NCBI GenBank assembly: GCA_033239525.1
Contig: BSYO01000024.1
Location: 7,091,991-7,155,990, forward strand
Source of the DNA: Nepenthes gracilis
Lineage: Eukaryota > Streptophyta > Magnoliopsida > Caryophyllales > Nepenthaceae
DNA: 64,000 nucleotides
Direction: 5' to 3'
The notes below the pieces were generated by a model that was given only the letters and a program-made list of their open reading frames with translations, was not told the DNA's origin and ran no database searches. A program made the translations under genes and the position numbers. Below are positions 44,586 through 57,880 of the stretch, one piece after another; within the stretch, counting starts at the first letter, position 1, and every line of letters starts with the position of its first letter.

Positions 44586-46739
44586 TGCTGTATTTCAAAT
44601 TCTGATTCCGTAATTAATAAATATCCAATTATTAATTAACCAAACTACCATCTAATAATATTTGGACGTGAACTTCACGTTGATACTTCTACGAACTACC
44701 ATAAAATAAAATTTAACCATATATAGGATCTAATATATGTCACGTCATTATGTGGCTTCGACACCGACTCAATTGTAGCTGTGATATCGACCTTACGTAA
44801 AGAGTTATACTTGTTCAAAACAAAATTAGAGCATCTAGTCTATTGAAAAAAATAATCATAACTATTTTTGATAGCTGATAATCCAGTAGTTAACGACCAA
44901 CATTCTGCAACGTCACAATAACACACGACATATCGACCAAACCACAATAATATAAAAACTTAAAATTAAGACCTATTGCTATCTACTACTGGACAACCAA
45001 CATCGAAATAATCGACATTTTACTTATCAATTACAAACCGTTATCGGAATAACATAAATAGGTTAACTACTGTCCAAAAACTGAAATATAACATTTTAAT
45101 TTAATCTAGACTCTTTATAAGCCACATACCCTTCAATCCTGATCATCCGATAAATATCCAAATCTCTTATATGAAGGAATTAATAAAATAGTAACAAAGA
45201 ATATATAATATTCATTTAAAACATATCAAAAGTTATCGAAAAGATAATGAACTATAATCTGATATAATAATATAAATTTTCATAATACTTATGAAGGAAA
45301 TTCAAATCAATCCTTTTTAGAATTCTTTGTCATGTTCTTATTTATTTTTTACCATCAAAAGATGTAAAAATTTGATTTTTTTAGGGATCAAGGGGTAATA
45401 GGCATTGCCGATTAAAGGAGCGGATAATCAAAGTTTGGGTTATATTTGTTTTTGTACAACCAAAGGCCGTATACTACTATTCACGACCCATAGGTGGACC
45501 ATTATACATATAACCCTATAAATAGGGTTGAACGGCGCTTCTTACTTGCGGATGATAGGTTGTACCTTGATTTATCACTATAATATATTAATACATACTA
45601 TAATATACTATTCGCTAAAATATAACTATAGTTCAATGTATATACAGGTAAAAACTCTACTCTTTTTTCCATACTTCTTAGTTTTCTCATTCTGAAAAAA
45701 ATATACATAATTCCTAACTTAATTGCAAAATTTTCCATTCAAATTCTGTAATTTCTTATTATTTAAAACTTATACTTTCTGTAGAAATTAAGTTGTGATG
45801 GATTTTTAAGATATGAAATGTTAAATTAGCATGTAGTGTAAAAACATTTCACAAATGCAGAAAATCAGCAATTTTCAACTTGGTTAGTAAACATGTAGAA
45901 GGTTCTACTAAATTTCAGAAGATGCACTGTATAACTTAACATGTAGGAACTTATTTTTAATAATTTATAATCATACAAGAATATTAGATACAAAATTCAA
46001 ACATGTAGAGGCATTATATCAAATTTTCAGAATGTATGAAGGAGCAATTATAGAAAACAGTTAGATTATACCATATACTTGAGTTTAAATATAAATTTCA
46101 TGTAGTTTTATGACAATATAAGAAGAATTTTTCATACATGTTGGTCATAAGCATTTAAACTATAAAATCATGTTATGAATGAATATTTAAAATAATAAAT
46201 GCTCTTTGAAATTAAGAAAGAATAGTAACAAGAGAAGAAAAGCTTGGAATGTACTTGCTTTAACTTAGTTCTCACCAAATTTTAGCTTGGGTGCACTTAA
46301 TTTGAGCTTCTAAAGCTTCCTCTTTCTCATTCTCCCTCTTCTTCTCGTCTCATTTTATCTCATATCTCAAAATTCTGAAAAAAATGACAAAAATCAGTTG
46401 GATTCCACTATTTATACTGAATGGCGCTTGAGCGTAGGGTTGGGCAAGCATCAGGCACTATGCCTTAACACTGTAGCACACAAGCACTGCTCAGGATTGC
46501 TTCAGGTGTTGACCCTATGAGTTTTGACACTTAGATATCGGTCAGGCTTTCATCAAGTGCTAAGTAATTTATTTTTCACGCATGAGTACACATTGAGCGT
46601 CGGTCAAGCATCCCTTAATTTATTGTGATTCGATCAAAATTTAACTTTTGATCTAATTTTCTTTATCATTTGATATCAATTCTGATTATATTAGTTTAAT
46701 TAATCAAGATTATAATAAAATTTGAACTTAGACCTCACA
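44586..46739 (-). repeat. 3' LTR of the Tekay/Del-like element
   Basis: Aligns in order with 51182-53228 (for example 'aaatatccaattattaatta', 'ttatgtggct', 'atataaccctataaataggg', 'acatgtagaaggttctacta'). Starts TG at 44586 and ends CA at 46739. The polypurine tract (minus: taaagatgggagaa) lies next to it at 46740-46754. Confidence 0.9.
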
Positions 46740-46785
46740 TTTCTCCCATCTTTATAAAAATTTTGTCGTCAAAATTTTACATACC

Positions 46786-47265
46786 TCAATGAAGAAATAA
46801 ATGCGGGTACTTCTCCCAAATCTCATTTTCTCTTTCCCACGTGGTTTCTTTATATGAATTATTTCTCCACAAGACTTTGACCAACAGAATTATCTTTGTT
46901 TGAAGCCCTTGGTTTCTTCTACCTAATATCTGAATCGATTTTTCAACATACGTTAAGTTTTCATTTATCCTTAACAACTTATATTCAATAATGTGCATCA
47001 GATCATATATATATTCTTGTAGTATCGACACATGAAATACATTATGAACGTCTCCTAAGTTTGGAGGTAGAGCTAATTTGTAGGCTATGTCACCAATTTT
47101 CTTCAAAATATCAAATAATCTAATAAATCTCGACTTTAATTTTTCTTTAATTTCAAACCTTAAGATTCTCTTTGACGGATATATCTTAAAAAATACAATC
47201 TTCAATATTAAAACCCAGCTCCAATCTCTTTTGATTAACATAGCTCTTTTGCTAACTTTGTGCAA
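46786..47265 (-). pseudogene. integrase C-terminus with chromodomain-like tail
   Basis: 159-residue frame: IYPSKRILRFEIKEKLKSRF (the GKL-P-RF module), KIGDIAYKLALPPNLGDVHN, VFHVSILQEYIYD, then LVKVLWRNNSYKETTWERE and YPHLF, the chromodomain-type ending of Tekay elements. In chromoviruses this tail directs integration to heterochromatin. The frame is open but detached from the INT core upstream. Confidence 0.85.
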
Positions 47266-47579
47266 CTTTTAACCGGTCATGAATTAAATGAATTTTTATC
47301 ATATGTTTCTTGGATAACTTTTGGTCTCAAAAGTCTCTTATCTCCGATCTCTTCCTAATGAATCGGGGAATGACATTTTCTTCCAGTTAATTCCTCAAAT
47401 GGGGATATACCAATACTTGCTTGGTAGTTGTTATTATATGTAAATTTAGCAAATACTAAATAATCATCATAATTACCTTTCATCTATAGAATCAAAACTC
47501 TTAATATGTTTTCCAAAATTTGAATGATTTGTTTCGATTATCTATCAGTTTGTGAATGATAAGTTATACTAAATTTTAA

Positions 47580-48000
47580 ATTAATCCCTAATTCTTAACA
47601 TAAACTTTTTTAAAATTTGGAGGCAAACCTTGGATCTCGATTTGATATAATAGAAAATGGCATATAATGCCATCTGACCACCTCATTAATATATAATTTT
47701 GCCAACTAATCTATTGAGAATGTTGTCCTCACGGCTATGAAATGAGTTAACTTAGTGAGTCGATCAATGATCACCTAAACTGCATCATGATTTTTCGGCG
47801 TTATTGACAATCCCATCACAAAATCTATCATTATATTTTTATATTTCTAGCTTGGAGTCGGCATAGGTTGCAATAGACCAGGTAGTTTCTTGTACTCGAC
47901 CTTCAACTGTTTGCATATTAAATGTCTTCCCACGTATGCCACTATCATATTCTGCCACCAAAACATCTTTTTCAAATCTTGATACATCTTGTTAATTCCC
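47580..48000 (-). pseudogene. integrase core of the Tekay/Del-like element
   Basis: Translating around stops gives DFVMGLSITPKNHDAV, VIIDRLTKLTHFIAVRTTFS and IISNRDPRFASKF, the first two catalytic-Asp regions of a chromovirus integrase; the second reads SNRDPRF instead of SDRDPRF. Stops and frameshifts prevent any product. Confidence 0.7.
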
Positions 48001-48399
48001 GAATGGATGTTATACATTGATCAATGAATTTCATTCATAATTTCTTCTTTCAAATTTTTAATATCCGACACATATATCCGTTCCTAAAACTTACAAACTC
48101 CATTGACATGAACACTAAAATCAGCTCTAGAGTTTTTATTTAAATCTTCGACAATATCCATCAAAAACAGATTATCCATTTAAGCTCTTTTAATTTTGTT
48201 TAAAATCTTCGGTTGCACCTAAAAATATAACAATATCATCCGATTACCATGGGAGTGCCATTTGATATCATATTACCTTATACAATCTAAAATCTCCATC
48301 TCCTTGATCCTCAAATAGTCTACAAAACTAGTACGTCAACTCAAGACATTTGCTACAACAATAGCTTTCTTTGATTGGTACTGAATCTTATAATTGTAA

Positions 48400-49600
48400 T
48401 CTTTCAAGACATCTATCCATCCTTTTTGCCTCATATTCAGTTCCTTTTAAAAATATAAGTATTTAAGGCTCTTATAGTCTAAAAATACCATAAAATTTTC
48501 TCCATACAAATAATTTCTCAAAATCTTCAATGCAAAGAACACCACTGCTAGTTCTAGATCATACGTTGGATAATTCCTTTCATGCATCTTCAATTACTTC
48601 GACCTTTAAGTTATCACTTTTCCATGTTACATCAAAACACACTGAAGTTTGGTCTTAGAAACGTTACAATAAACTACAGATCCTTTGGATCCTTCGAGAA
48701 TCATCAAAATAGGGGCGATCGTCAAATGTTCCTTCAATTATTGGAAACCTCTTTCACAATCTTCCGTCCATTCAAATTTAACTTCCTAGTCAATTAGGTT
48801 AGCGGCATGGAAATTTTAGAAAAATTCTCCACAAACCTTCAGTAGTAGTTCACCATTCCCTAGAATTGGTCACCTTTGTCGGTCGAGTCCAATTAATTAC
48901 CACTTTGATTTTCTTAGGATCAACAGAAATACATCCTTTAAAAATGACATGACCCAAAAATATGACTTATTTGAGCCAAAATCTACATATTTTTAGCTTG
49001 GCATACTGACTCATTTCTAGAAGCGTTTGTAGTAGAATCCTCAAATGTATCTCGTGTTCATCATAACTCCTCACATATATTAATATATCATTAATGAATA
49101 CCACCACGAACTTGTCAAGATGGGGTTGGAATATCCGATTCATCAAATCTATGAAAGTTGCAAGGGCATTAGTCAACCTAAAAGGCATAATTAGAAACTC
49201 AAAATAACAATATCTTGTTCAAAAAGCCGTCTTCATCACATCTTCCTTATTAATCCTCAATTGATGATATTTCGAATAAAAATCAATCTTCAAAAATATT
49301 TGGGCTCCTTACAATCGAACAAATAAGCTATCAATCCTTGACAATGATATTTGTTTTAATGGTGATTTTATTTAACTTCCGATAATCAATGTATAGTTAC
49401 ATAAACCCATCATTCTTCACAAATAACACCGAGTTACCCTATGAGGACACATTTGGCGGATAAAATTTTTTTCTAGCAACTCTTGTAATTATTGTTTCAA
49501 TTCTTTAAGCTCCGATAGTGTCAGTCTATAAGGTGTCTTTGATATAGGTACCATTCTAGGCACGATCTTAATCTCAAACTTGATTTTTGATTTGACGGTA
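48400..49600 (-). pseudogene. RT and RNase H of the Tekay/Del-like element
   Basis: The best preserved part (49188-48967) reads [20 protein letters not shown] and [20 protein letters not shown]. The catalytic box, normally FIDDILIY, has Asn for the first Asp. RNase H-like sequence follows at about 48400-48850 in broken frames. RT could not be active. Confidence 0.8.
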
Positions 49601-49780
49601 GTCCTGATAACTTTTCTGAAAAAATATCTTTGAACTCACATACCACCAAAATATCCTTCCCCGAAACATTATAACTCCCAACGGTGCTTGCATAAGCCAA
49701 ATAAGTTTGATATCACTTTCTATCAAATGACGAGCTTGTAAAGTTAAAATCATATAGGGAGATTGCTTATGCATTACTTC

Positions 49781-50385
49781 TTAAAAATAACATGGTTCAC
49801 ATCCCGGAGTTGCAAAATACACTCTTTTATGAAAATAATCAACACTAGTATAATAATTTGCTAACTGATCCATATCTAAAATTACATCAAAATCAAGCAT
49901 ATTTAATAAAATTAAATCCATCATTAACTCTAACCCATTTATCCAAACAATACATATAAGGTATACAATATCCTTAACCGAAGATGATCTCGTAGGTGTT
50001 GATACAATTAATGCAAAATTCATGATATTTGGGAAGTAAGAAATGAGTGTGCAGACCCTGAATTCAAAAATACATGAACTGAAGTTCCAAATATGGTAAA
50101 TTTACCTTTGACCATCGTGGGCGATGCATCTGTATCTTGGGCCATCATTGCAAAAGCTTATTTCGAAGCACTTGACTTCCTTGCTATTTGCCTCGAGGGA
50201 TGATAACAATCATTGATCATATGGCTGAGTTGACCACAATTGAAGTATGCACCCAATATCTTGTAATAGGGCCTTCCACCATGGGACTTTCCACAATGTG
50301 GGCATATGGGCATTAATGATTGGGAATTTCTATACTTTTCTTTTTTCGCCGATTTTGATCTTTTATGAGATCCTCTTAACCCCAA
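49781..50385 (-). pseudogene. gag zinc knuckle and protease of the Tekay/Del-like element
   Basis: 50385-50158 encodes CPHCGKSHGG and a zinc knuckle AYFNCGQLSHMINDCYHPSR (C-X2-C-X4-H-X4-C with the first Cys changed: YFNC instead of CFNC). 50023-49781 gives the protease end LNMLDFDVILDMDQLANYYT and SVDYFHKRVYF, normally DVILGMDWLA. The N-terminal gag region to about 51100 is recognisable only as broken frames. Confidence 0.75.
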
Positions 50386-51159
50386 ACTTTGGCCTTCTCG
50401 GCTTACAAACTTCTTCTCAAAAAACTACTATCTTTCCAACTCTTGTTCAAATAATAGAGCTTGATTTAGTATAGCTCCGTAAGTCCCCAATTTCAATGTC
50501 ACAAGTTGCTTTTGGATTGTGTCATTAAGACCTTGCAAAACTTTTCTTACCTTCATCACCTCATCATGGACCATGTGAGGGGCATACTAGGACAACTTAG
50601 TAAATTTGGCTTTATAATCCGCCACAATCCGATTTCCCTTTCGCAAATGGGCAAATTCATATTTTTTTGTTCTCTCGACCCTATAGGGAAGTACTTTCCA
50701 TAAATGTTTATATGAACATATCCCAAGAGATTTCTTCATTCTCTAATCTTTATATACCACTAATAGTCTGCCTCTCCTCTAACTTGTAGTAGGTGAACAT
50801 GACTTTGTCTTTCTCTAGGCATCAGATCATTGTAAACACTTTCTTCATCTCATGGATCCAAATCTCTACATTGGTTGGATCCGAGTTACTCATAAATTCC
50901 AGCATCCGTTCATTTTTAAAATGGTAGTATAACATCGTCCCTGGGTTTGGCGGGATTGGCTCAGGGTTGTGTTATCCTCTAGCCATCAATTCCATAACAT
51001 CTGCCATTCTTGTTATTATGGCTAAGTACTCCTCCTTTGATCGGGGCGAAAACTTGGTCCAATGTTTCCCCATTGTCCAGATGACATTTTCAATTTTTTC
51101 ATAAAATAATCAACCACATTAGAACCTCAAACCAAAGAAAGACCTTCTCCTTGCAACTT

Positions 51160-51171
51160 CTTTGATACCAT
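51160..51171 (-). other. primer binding site (initiator tRNA-Met type)
   Basis: On the minus strand TGGTATCAAAG, about 11 bp after the end of the 5' LTR. It differs from the canonical TGGTATCAGAG by one base. Confidence 0.75.
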
Positions 51172-51181
51172 ATTATCATAC

Positions 51182-53228
51182 TATCACGTCTCAAATTTTG
51201 ATCACATAATTAACAAATATCCAATTATTAATTAATTAAATTATCATCTAATAATATTTGAACGTAAATTTTACGTTGATACCTTAACCAACCACCATAA
51301 AATAAAATTAGACATACACAGGATCTAATATGTACCATGTCATTATGTGGCTCTGACACCAATTTAACCGTAATATCGGACCTTACATAAGGAGTTATAC
51401 CTATCCAAAATAAAATCAGAGCATATAGTCTACTAAAACAAATAATCATAAGCATTTTTGACAGCTAATAATCTAACAATTAACAGCCAACATTCTACAA
51501 CATTATAATTCACAATAACGCAAGCATGAGATATCGACTGAGCCACAATAATGTAAAAACTTAAAAAAGATTTGTTGTTGTCAACTAGTGGACAACCAAC
51601 ACTGAAATAATTGACAATTGATTTATTAATTACAAATCACCGTTGGAATAACATAAACAGGTTATCTATTGCCTGAAAACCAAAATACAACATTCTAATT
51701 TAATCTAAACTTTTCATAAGCTGCGTATCCTTCAATCCTGATCGTTTGACAAGAATCCATGCCTTTAATATGAAGGAGTTAGTAAAATTATAGCAAGGAA
51801 TGAGCTAAAAGCTCAGAAGGCATATAATTTGACAAATAACTATATATAATGTGCATTTAAAATATATCAGAAGCTATCGAAAGGTTAATGAATCAAAATC
51901 TGATGCAATGATATGAAATTTTCATAATACTTATGCAAAAAATTTAGATTAATCTTTTCCAGAATTTTTTATCATATTCTTATTTATTTCTTACCATCAA
52001 AACATTAAAAATCTAATTTTCTAATGGATTAAGAGCTAATAGGCATTATCGATTAAATGAATAGATAATTGAAACCCAATTTATATTTATTTTTACATAA
52101 CTAAGGACCGTATACTACTATTCAGGGTCATCATACATATAGCCTTGTAAATAGGGCGGAACGCCACTTCTCACTTACAGATGATAGATTCAAACATCGA
52201 TTTATCATTTACTTGTAGAGTTTTCTTCAAATTTTGTAATTTCTTATCATTTAAAATTTATACTTTTTGTAGAAATTAAACAATGATGGATTTTTAACAC
52301 ATGGAATGTTAAATTAGTTTATAATATAGAAAAATTCAGCAATTGCAAAAAATCAGTAATTTCGAACTTGGTTAATAAACATGTAGAAGGTTCTACTAAA
52401 TTTTAGAACATCCAGTGTATAACTTAATTCGTAGAAACTTATTTTTAACAATTTATAATCATGCAAGAATATTAGGTATGAAATTCAGACAAGCAGAAGC
52501 ATTATATAAGATCATGCATGAAGGAGCAATTGCAGAAAATAGTTAAATTATGCCATATTCTTGAGTTTAGACATAAATTTTATGTAATTTTACAACAATA
52601 TAAGAATAATTTTTTATGCATGTTGATCATAAACCTCTAAACTATGAAATCATATGATGTATGAGTATTTAAAATAAGAAATATTCTTAAAAATTAAGAA
52701 AGAACAGCAATAATAGAAGAAAATCTTGGAATGCAATTACCTTAACTTGATTATTACTAAATTCTAGTTTGACTGCACATAATTTGAGTATCAAAAGCTT
52801 CATCTCTCTTCTTCTCATCTTATTTTCTCTTATCTCTGAAAAGTTTTATAAAAAATGATAGAAATTAGTCAGCCTCCACTATTTATATTGAGTGGCGCTT
52901 TAGCACAGGGATGGGCATGGGTTAAGTGCTATGCCTTAACACTGTAGTGCACCAACACTGCTCAGGCATGTCTCAAACAATGACACCACGGGTTTTGGCG
53001 CTTAGGTGCTGGTCAAGCTTCCATCAGGCGCTGAATAGTAAGTTTTTTATACACGGGTGCACATCAGGTGCCAATCGGGTATCCCTCAATTTGATGTAAT
53101 TTGGTCCAACTTTAATTTCTGATTCAATTTTTTTTATTCTTTGACTTAAGTTTCGATTATATTAACTTATGATAAAATTATAATACAATTTTATCAAGAT
53201 ATGATAGAATATAAACTTAGGCCTTATA
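51182..53228 (-). repeat. 5' LTR of the Tekay/Del-like element
   Basis: Partner of 44586-46739. It ends 'aggccttata' (53228) where the partner has 'agacctcaca', and is followed by GTTGA. Both terminal dinucleotides have mutated (TG to TA, CA to TA). Confidence 0.85.
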
Positions 53229-53233
53229 GTTGA

Positions 53234-54357
53234 TAGTGGTGTATACAAGTTCTATATTATATGTAGGTTGTGATAGATACATATCTTTATTTTTTTGTGC
53301 AATTGACAATATATATGTTGGCATAAAATTCTTTATGATAGATATACACTCTACATAAATTCACTGTGAGGGTCCATAATTGTGGTGAGATAAGTTAGTT
53401 TTGGAGGATTTATCTAATATTTAAAAAATTAATTAAAAATATAATTAAATATAATATTAATGAATATGATAAAACATTGTCAGTATTATATGATAAAAAT
53501 CATAATTATCTTGATAAAACAAAAAATTATTAGTAAATAATTATAATTTGCTCGATAATAAATTTTGGATGGTGTAATGGGTAATTATAAGTTCATTAGT
53601 AATAAAATAAAATATTTCTAATAATGTCAAAATATTTTTACCATCTTTCAATGAGCATTTGTAATTGACTTAGTTGTTTAGATTTTTATTATTGAAATTA
53701 TTAAAATAGAATAAAAAGAATTCACAGTTTCTAACTTTTGGTAGGTCGAATTTCATCGTATTAGGCAATCAATATCAATCTTCTTAAAATTGAGCTTGTT
53801 TTTTTGGTATAACATATTGAATTGTTACTCTTACAAAGAAAATGTTGCAAGAAATACATTAACATTCTTTATTTTCTTTACATAAAAAAAATAAATTACA
53901 AAATAACATTAAAATAAAGGTTAATAACATGATATGTATATTTTTTATAGAACAAATCACCATTGAAAGTTAAAAAAATTGCTATTTAAATAAAATAGTT
54001 AAATTATTATTTAAAGTTTTGTTAAAAATAGTACAAAAAATCCTATTAAATATTTTATATTTATTTATAATAGTATTAATTACTTTAGATTTTATAGAAG
54101 TAGTGTGTGAGTGTACATATTAAAACCAATAATTCTTTTTTTATAATTTCTAATTTTTAGAAATCAATATGTAATAACTCAAATATAAAGTAAGTTATTA
54201 CGAAATGATTATATATCACTAGGTAAAGAAATATTAGATCTTATTTGTATTGATTTTAAAATTAATTTTTATTTAAATTGTTAGAAAAGATATGGAACTT
54301 TATCATTAATAGTATCACTAGGTGTTTTTATATACCTATGTTATAAGAATTTTTACA
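53234..54357. other. AT-rich intergenic DNA
   Basis: Very AT-rich, stops in all frames, no motif or repeat pair recognised. Confidence 0.5.
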
Positions 54358-55262
54358 TGTACTTTTCCCATGTCTTGGCCCAATTCGCGACCCATGAGGA
54401 GATCGAAGCTCCGAGAGGCAAGATTTAAGGGATGAAAGGCGCAAGCCCACAACGGAAGGAGGCAACGGTAATCTGCAGACATTAAATGCGCCACCGAACA
54501 AGGCGGAAAATGCGAAAAGGCTAGCAATAGAGGCGCGGGCGCAGGCGCCAATGATAGACAGACGGCCAACCCTCGAGGGAAAATCGGGCGTGGTCAATAA
54601 AGCGTGAACAAGACGGGCAAGAACAGGACAGCCGGCGTGACCGGCGGTCCATGACGGCGACCGAGGCGCAATAGGCCCAAGCAACGGGCATTTTTGGCGC
54701 CCAAGAGTCCAACGGGTGAGGCGTATAAGAACCTTCACACCCCACGAGAGAAAGGGACTTTTGGATCTTCTTGGACTTTTCGATCAATCTTCCACACTCT
54801 TTACGACCCTTTGAATCGAGCATTCAAACGGAGCATCCTTGATCATCTCGCTTCCCTCTTCTCCAGTCAAGACAGTGAGCATTGCCTCATCTGAATCGCT
54901 CACCACCCCCGCATCCTTTGAGATCACGGGAAAGTTAGCCACCTACTGCGGTGCATTATGGAAGCCAGGCCTTCCAACACCTGCTCATTGCATTTCTCCA
55001 CATCACCGCACAAGCACCTCTCTCGCTTCACAGCATTTCTCCGCGCACCACCTTTGTGTGCGCCATTTCCGTTTATTGCGGGACTTGCTGACTTGAGCGT
55101 CGGAGCGGCCTCGGTGGGAGAAAACAGGACCCACGACCTCTCGTTTATTGTTTGTGTTGTGCAGGTCCAGTTCACAGTGGACGAGACCGACCCTTCTTCC
55201 GGAGCGACCGCACGCTTAGGAATTCGAAGGCTCCCTAATTTTATTTTGACAATAAGCCAAGT
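54358..55262 (+). repeat. 5' LTR of element C
   Basis: Aligns with 61757-62434 from 'cgcgacccatgaggagatc' through 'ggcgcaagcccacaacggaa' to 'cacctgctcattgcatttct'. Its last third ('cttgagcgtcgga...cctctcgttt...tgtgttgtgcagg...aattcgaaggctccctaat') is the reverse complement match of element B's LTR. TATA at 54724-54730. The inner end is approximate. Confidence 0.75.
54724..54730 (+). promoter_or_regulatory. LTR TATA box, element C
   Basis: GCGTATAAGAACC, conserved at 62145-62151 in the right LTR. It lies at a position comparable to the element B TATA boxes. Confidence 0.5.
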
Positions 55263-55363
55263 GTCTTTTCCCATATTAACAAATGTAAAATAAACACCCG
55301 AGCACAAACTAGTGCTCCCGCAGCGGGAATCCCCAGGGGAACCAAACAAACAACCAACAGACA

Positions 55364-56395
55364 ATGTCCGCCGCCTGGTTTGCGGACGTGACTATTCAAG
55401 GAGATCCTCCTCCTTGGGATGCGCGAACACCGGATCGCCTTGCCGGGCCGCTCCTAAAGCCCGTGCTCCACCTCCAAGAGAGAAAGGCGTCGAGAGGCCG
55501 CTCGCAGGAGGCGAGCAAACTGTCTCGACCATGCCTAAGGCACCAAGTGAGGATGGCTTAACGAGGCGGAAAGCCATAACGACGACAGGGAGGATGGCCC
55601 AAGGCCGCAACCCCGTAACTCGCGCGTGGCAACAGGATAGCTCCAACGGGCGAATGCTCCCGGAGAGTCGCCACCTCGATGAGTTCTCGGAAACATTATG
55701 ACGCCCTCAATGCGCGGAGAGGCTCTTCGATGGAGGAGAAAGTCAAGGTGTTGTGGGATACCCCGCATAAGGAGAAACCCACGCCTCCTCCGCCGACCTC
55801 CGTAGATCGCCCTTCGCCATTGCCGAGCAAGTTCAAAATTGGAAGGATACGACGGAAGCAAGGACCCGATGGACCATCACAATCCTTCCGCACCCACCTC
55901 TCTACAAGGGGCGCAGCGAGGCCCCGATGTATTCCCCGTCACCCTTAGGGGTGATGTTCCCGGCCCGCCCGAACTCCACACGCTTCGTTCGACGAGCTTG
56001 CCGAAATTCGCCTCCGGCAGAAGGGAGGAGAGACAATGGGTCCGCCTCCGACAAAGGCAAGACGAAGCTTCAAGCGGTTTCTCGGATCGTTTCATCACCG
56101 AGGCGAGGCGATCCGACACCTTCCGACGAGCCGAAGCTCAACGCCTTCGCCGCCACTCGCGGCGGGGGATTTCTTCAAACACTGTCGCACCGGGCCGCCT
56201 CGGACCTTCCGGGAGGCCGAGACCATTGCTCGGCGTACATCACGGCCGAAGAGGATCGGGACCCGCCCCGGAAGCCCCAAGAGCTTCGGGAGGGAGAAAG
56301 AGGGACAGCGACAAAGCACTTTCGGAGCGCTCTGGGGAAGAAATGGCCCCAGGGCCCAAAGGGATGGTACGTAGGTTCCGATCAAGAAACCCTTA
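55364..56395 (+). pseudogene. gag of element C
   Basis: An ATG at 55364 follows the LTR and leader. Frames shift repeatedly. RFITEARRSD (about 56090) and LAAGDFFKH (about 56160) match element B's gag (RFIIEARRI, LAAGDFFKH). A following basic, RPGSPKSF-type stretch is the usual tail of Tat gag. The region ends abruptly at the INT fusion. Not translatable as one protein. Confidence 0.65.
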
Positions 56396-57317
56396 AGACG
56401 CCAATGAAGCCAAGCGAATCAAGAAGACAGCAGGATGGTACACGGTCCTAAATGGGAGATTATACAGGCGAGGATACTCCACCCCTCTCCTGAAGTGCCT
56501 TACTCCGGAGGAAGCCGAAATACAATTGCGGATCTCACATTGGCGGGAAGAACCTAGCGTTCAACGCCATATGCAAGGGTTCTACTAGCCCACCATGAAA
56601 AGAGACGCTATGGAGTTTGTATGAGTGTGAAAAATAATATCTCCAATCCCCATGGCCGTTCCGCCCAACGGGGGCTCGACATTCGGACCCCTACCAATGG
56701 CAGCCCGGACAAAGAAAATTCTAAAATCGCGTTGGCATCGACTACTTCACAAAATGGGTTCCCACTCGCGAAGATTAAAACAAAAATTACGGAGTTCCTC
56801 CGTCGGGGCATTGTTTTGCCGCTTTGGGATTTCAAGTCGAGTGACCGACAACGGAAAATTGGGTGGCAAACGCAAACACGGCACGGCACCGTGACCTCCG
56901 CATTAAACCGGTGCACATGGCGCACCCTAAGTCACCAACCGCACACCGCCGCACGGGTTAAGTTGGAAGACGCAGGGGGCTCCCGGACCGAGGAGCTACC
57001 GTCGCTGCCGCACCGTGAAAATGGGGAAAGCTGCGGATCGAATGCTTCGACCCGGCCACCAATGAACGAAGGCGTCGGGAAATATCTCGGAAGTTCGAAA
57101 TATTTTACCATGGTACTATAACAAGCGGGTAAAGGCAATGGAAGTTGGAGATTCGGGAGCGTAGGCGGGGCGGGAAAGACCGCAAATAGGAACAACTCTC
57201 CCCCGGGTGGGACTTTCCGCAATCCTCCGGAACGGAGAGTACAAGCTACGCGCCCAGAACGGCAAATTGGTCCCGCGGACATGGAACGCCGCCAACTTGA
57301 GAAAATATTATCAGTGA
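56396..57317 (+). pseudogene. integrase of element C (degenerate)
   Basis: Starts with NEAKRIKKTAGWYTVLNGRL and YRRGYSTPLLKCLTPEEA, equivalent to element B's NEAKRINKTVGWYMLLGGRL. It then reads MKRDAMEFV and PWPF-like sequence of the core. The middle, including the DDE region, is largely deleted or scrambled. The C-terminus YYNKRVKA, YKLRAQNGKLVPRTWNAANL and RKYYQ-TGA (57317) is well kept and matches element B's end. No functional integrase is possible. Confidence 0.8.
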
Positions 57318-57319
57318 GG

Positions 57320-57880
57320 CAACCCCAACTCAGGTAAGTCACACACGCATGCATCATAATGAGTGCTTGAGCATGAGTTTTATCTTTGATTATCACAATT
57401 GCTTTATCATGTGCAATCATATTCATTCGTGTGAATTAATGTCATGCATTGCATTCTAAATCAAACAACCTTATTGGCTTGGTAAAGGCGGTCCAAAGCA
57501 ATTCCTCACGCCTGTGGCCGGGGCGCTTTACTCACCATGGCTCCGCCCGAAAAGGCCCTGGGCTGCCACTGAAACCAAGCCCCGTGCTAGGCAGCCCGGA
57601 GGCATCCAACCGTAGGCTAGGACAAAGGATCCAGGCGATCCATTCCAAAGGCTACACGCCAGCGACCCGTGCGGTCCAAGCATTAGGCCCGGGGCTCCCG
57701 AGTCCCCACTCTACGGCCAACAAAACCTTAGGGGGCAAAGAACAAGGGCGTGCGGCGACCTTCTCCAACAAGAGAGCATTACAATGGTTGGGCTAGGACC
57801 TCAACTTGGTGACTATAATGCTTTGAGCAGGAGCGACGCACCTCCCGCAATCATAAGTCCTAGACCTAGGAGTCCGATTA
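57320..57880 (+). other. 3' spacer of element C downstream of INT
   Basis: Homologous to the spacer of element B: 'aaccttagggggcaa' and 'tgcggcgaccttctc' (57723-57763) match the minus strand of 9845-9895. No coding frame on the plus strand. Confidence 0.6.

Larger units (their letters stand above)
44586..53228 (-). mobile_element. Ty3/gypsy Tekay/Del-like chromovirus element
   Basis: LTRs of about 2.15 and 2.05 kb flanked by the perfect 5-bp duplication GTTGA (44581-44585 and 53229-53233). The minus strand carries a primer binding site next to the right LTR, a gag zinc knuckle, PR, RT, RNase H, INT core and a C-terminal chromodomain-like region, then a polypurine tract and the left LTR. Order and the INT tail (PPNLGDVHNVFHVSIL) match Tekay/Del chromoviruses. 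Nearly every frame is broken and the sequence is AT-rich, so it is an old copy. Confidence 0.9.

Noticed and set aside
54328..54823. Overlapping minus-strand frames in the left LTR of element C
   Set aside because: They fall inside an LTR with no protein similarity; the same frames appear in the right LTR copy (61913-62244).
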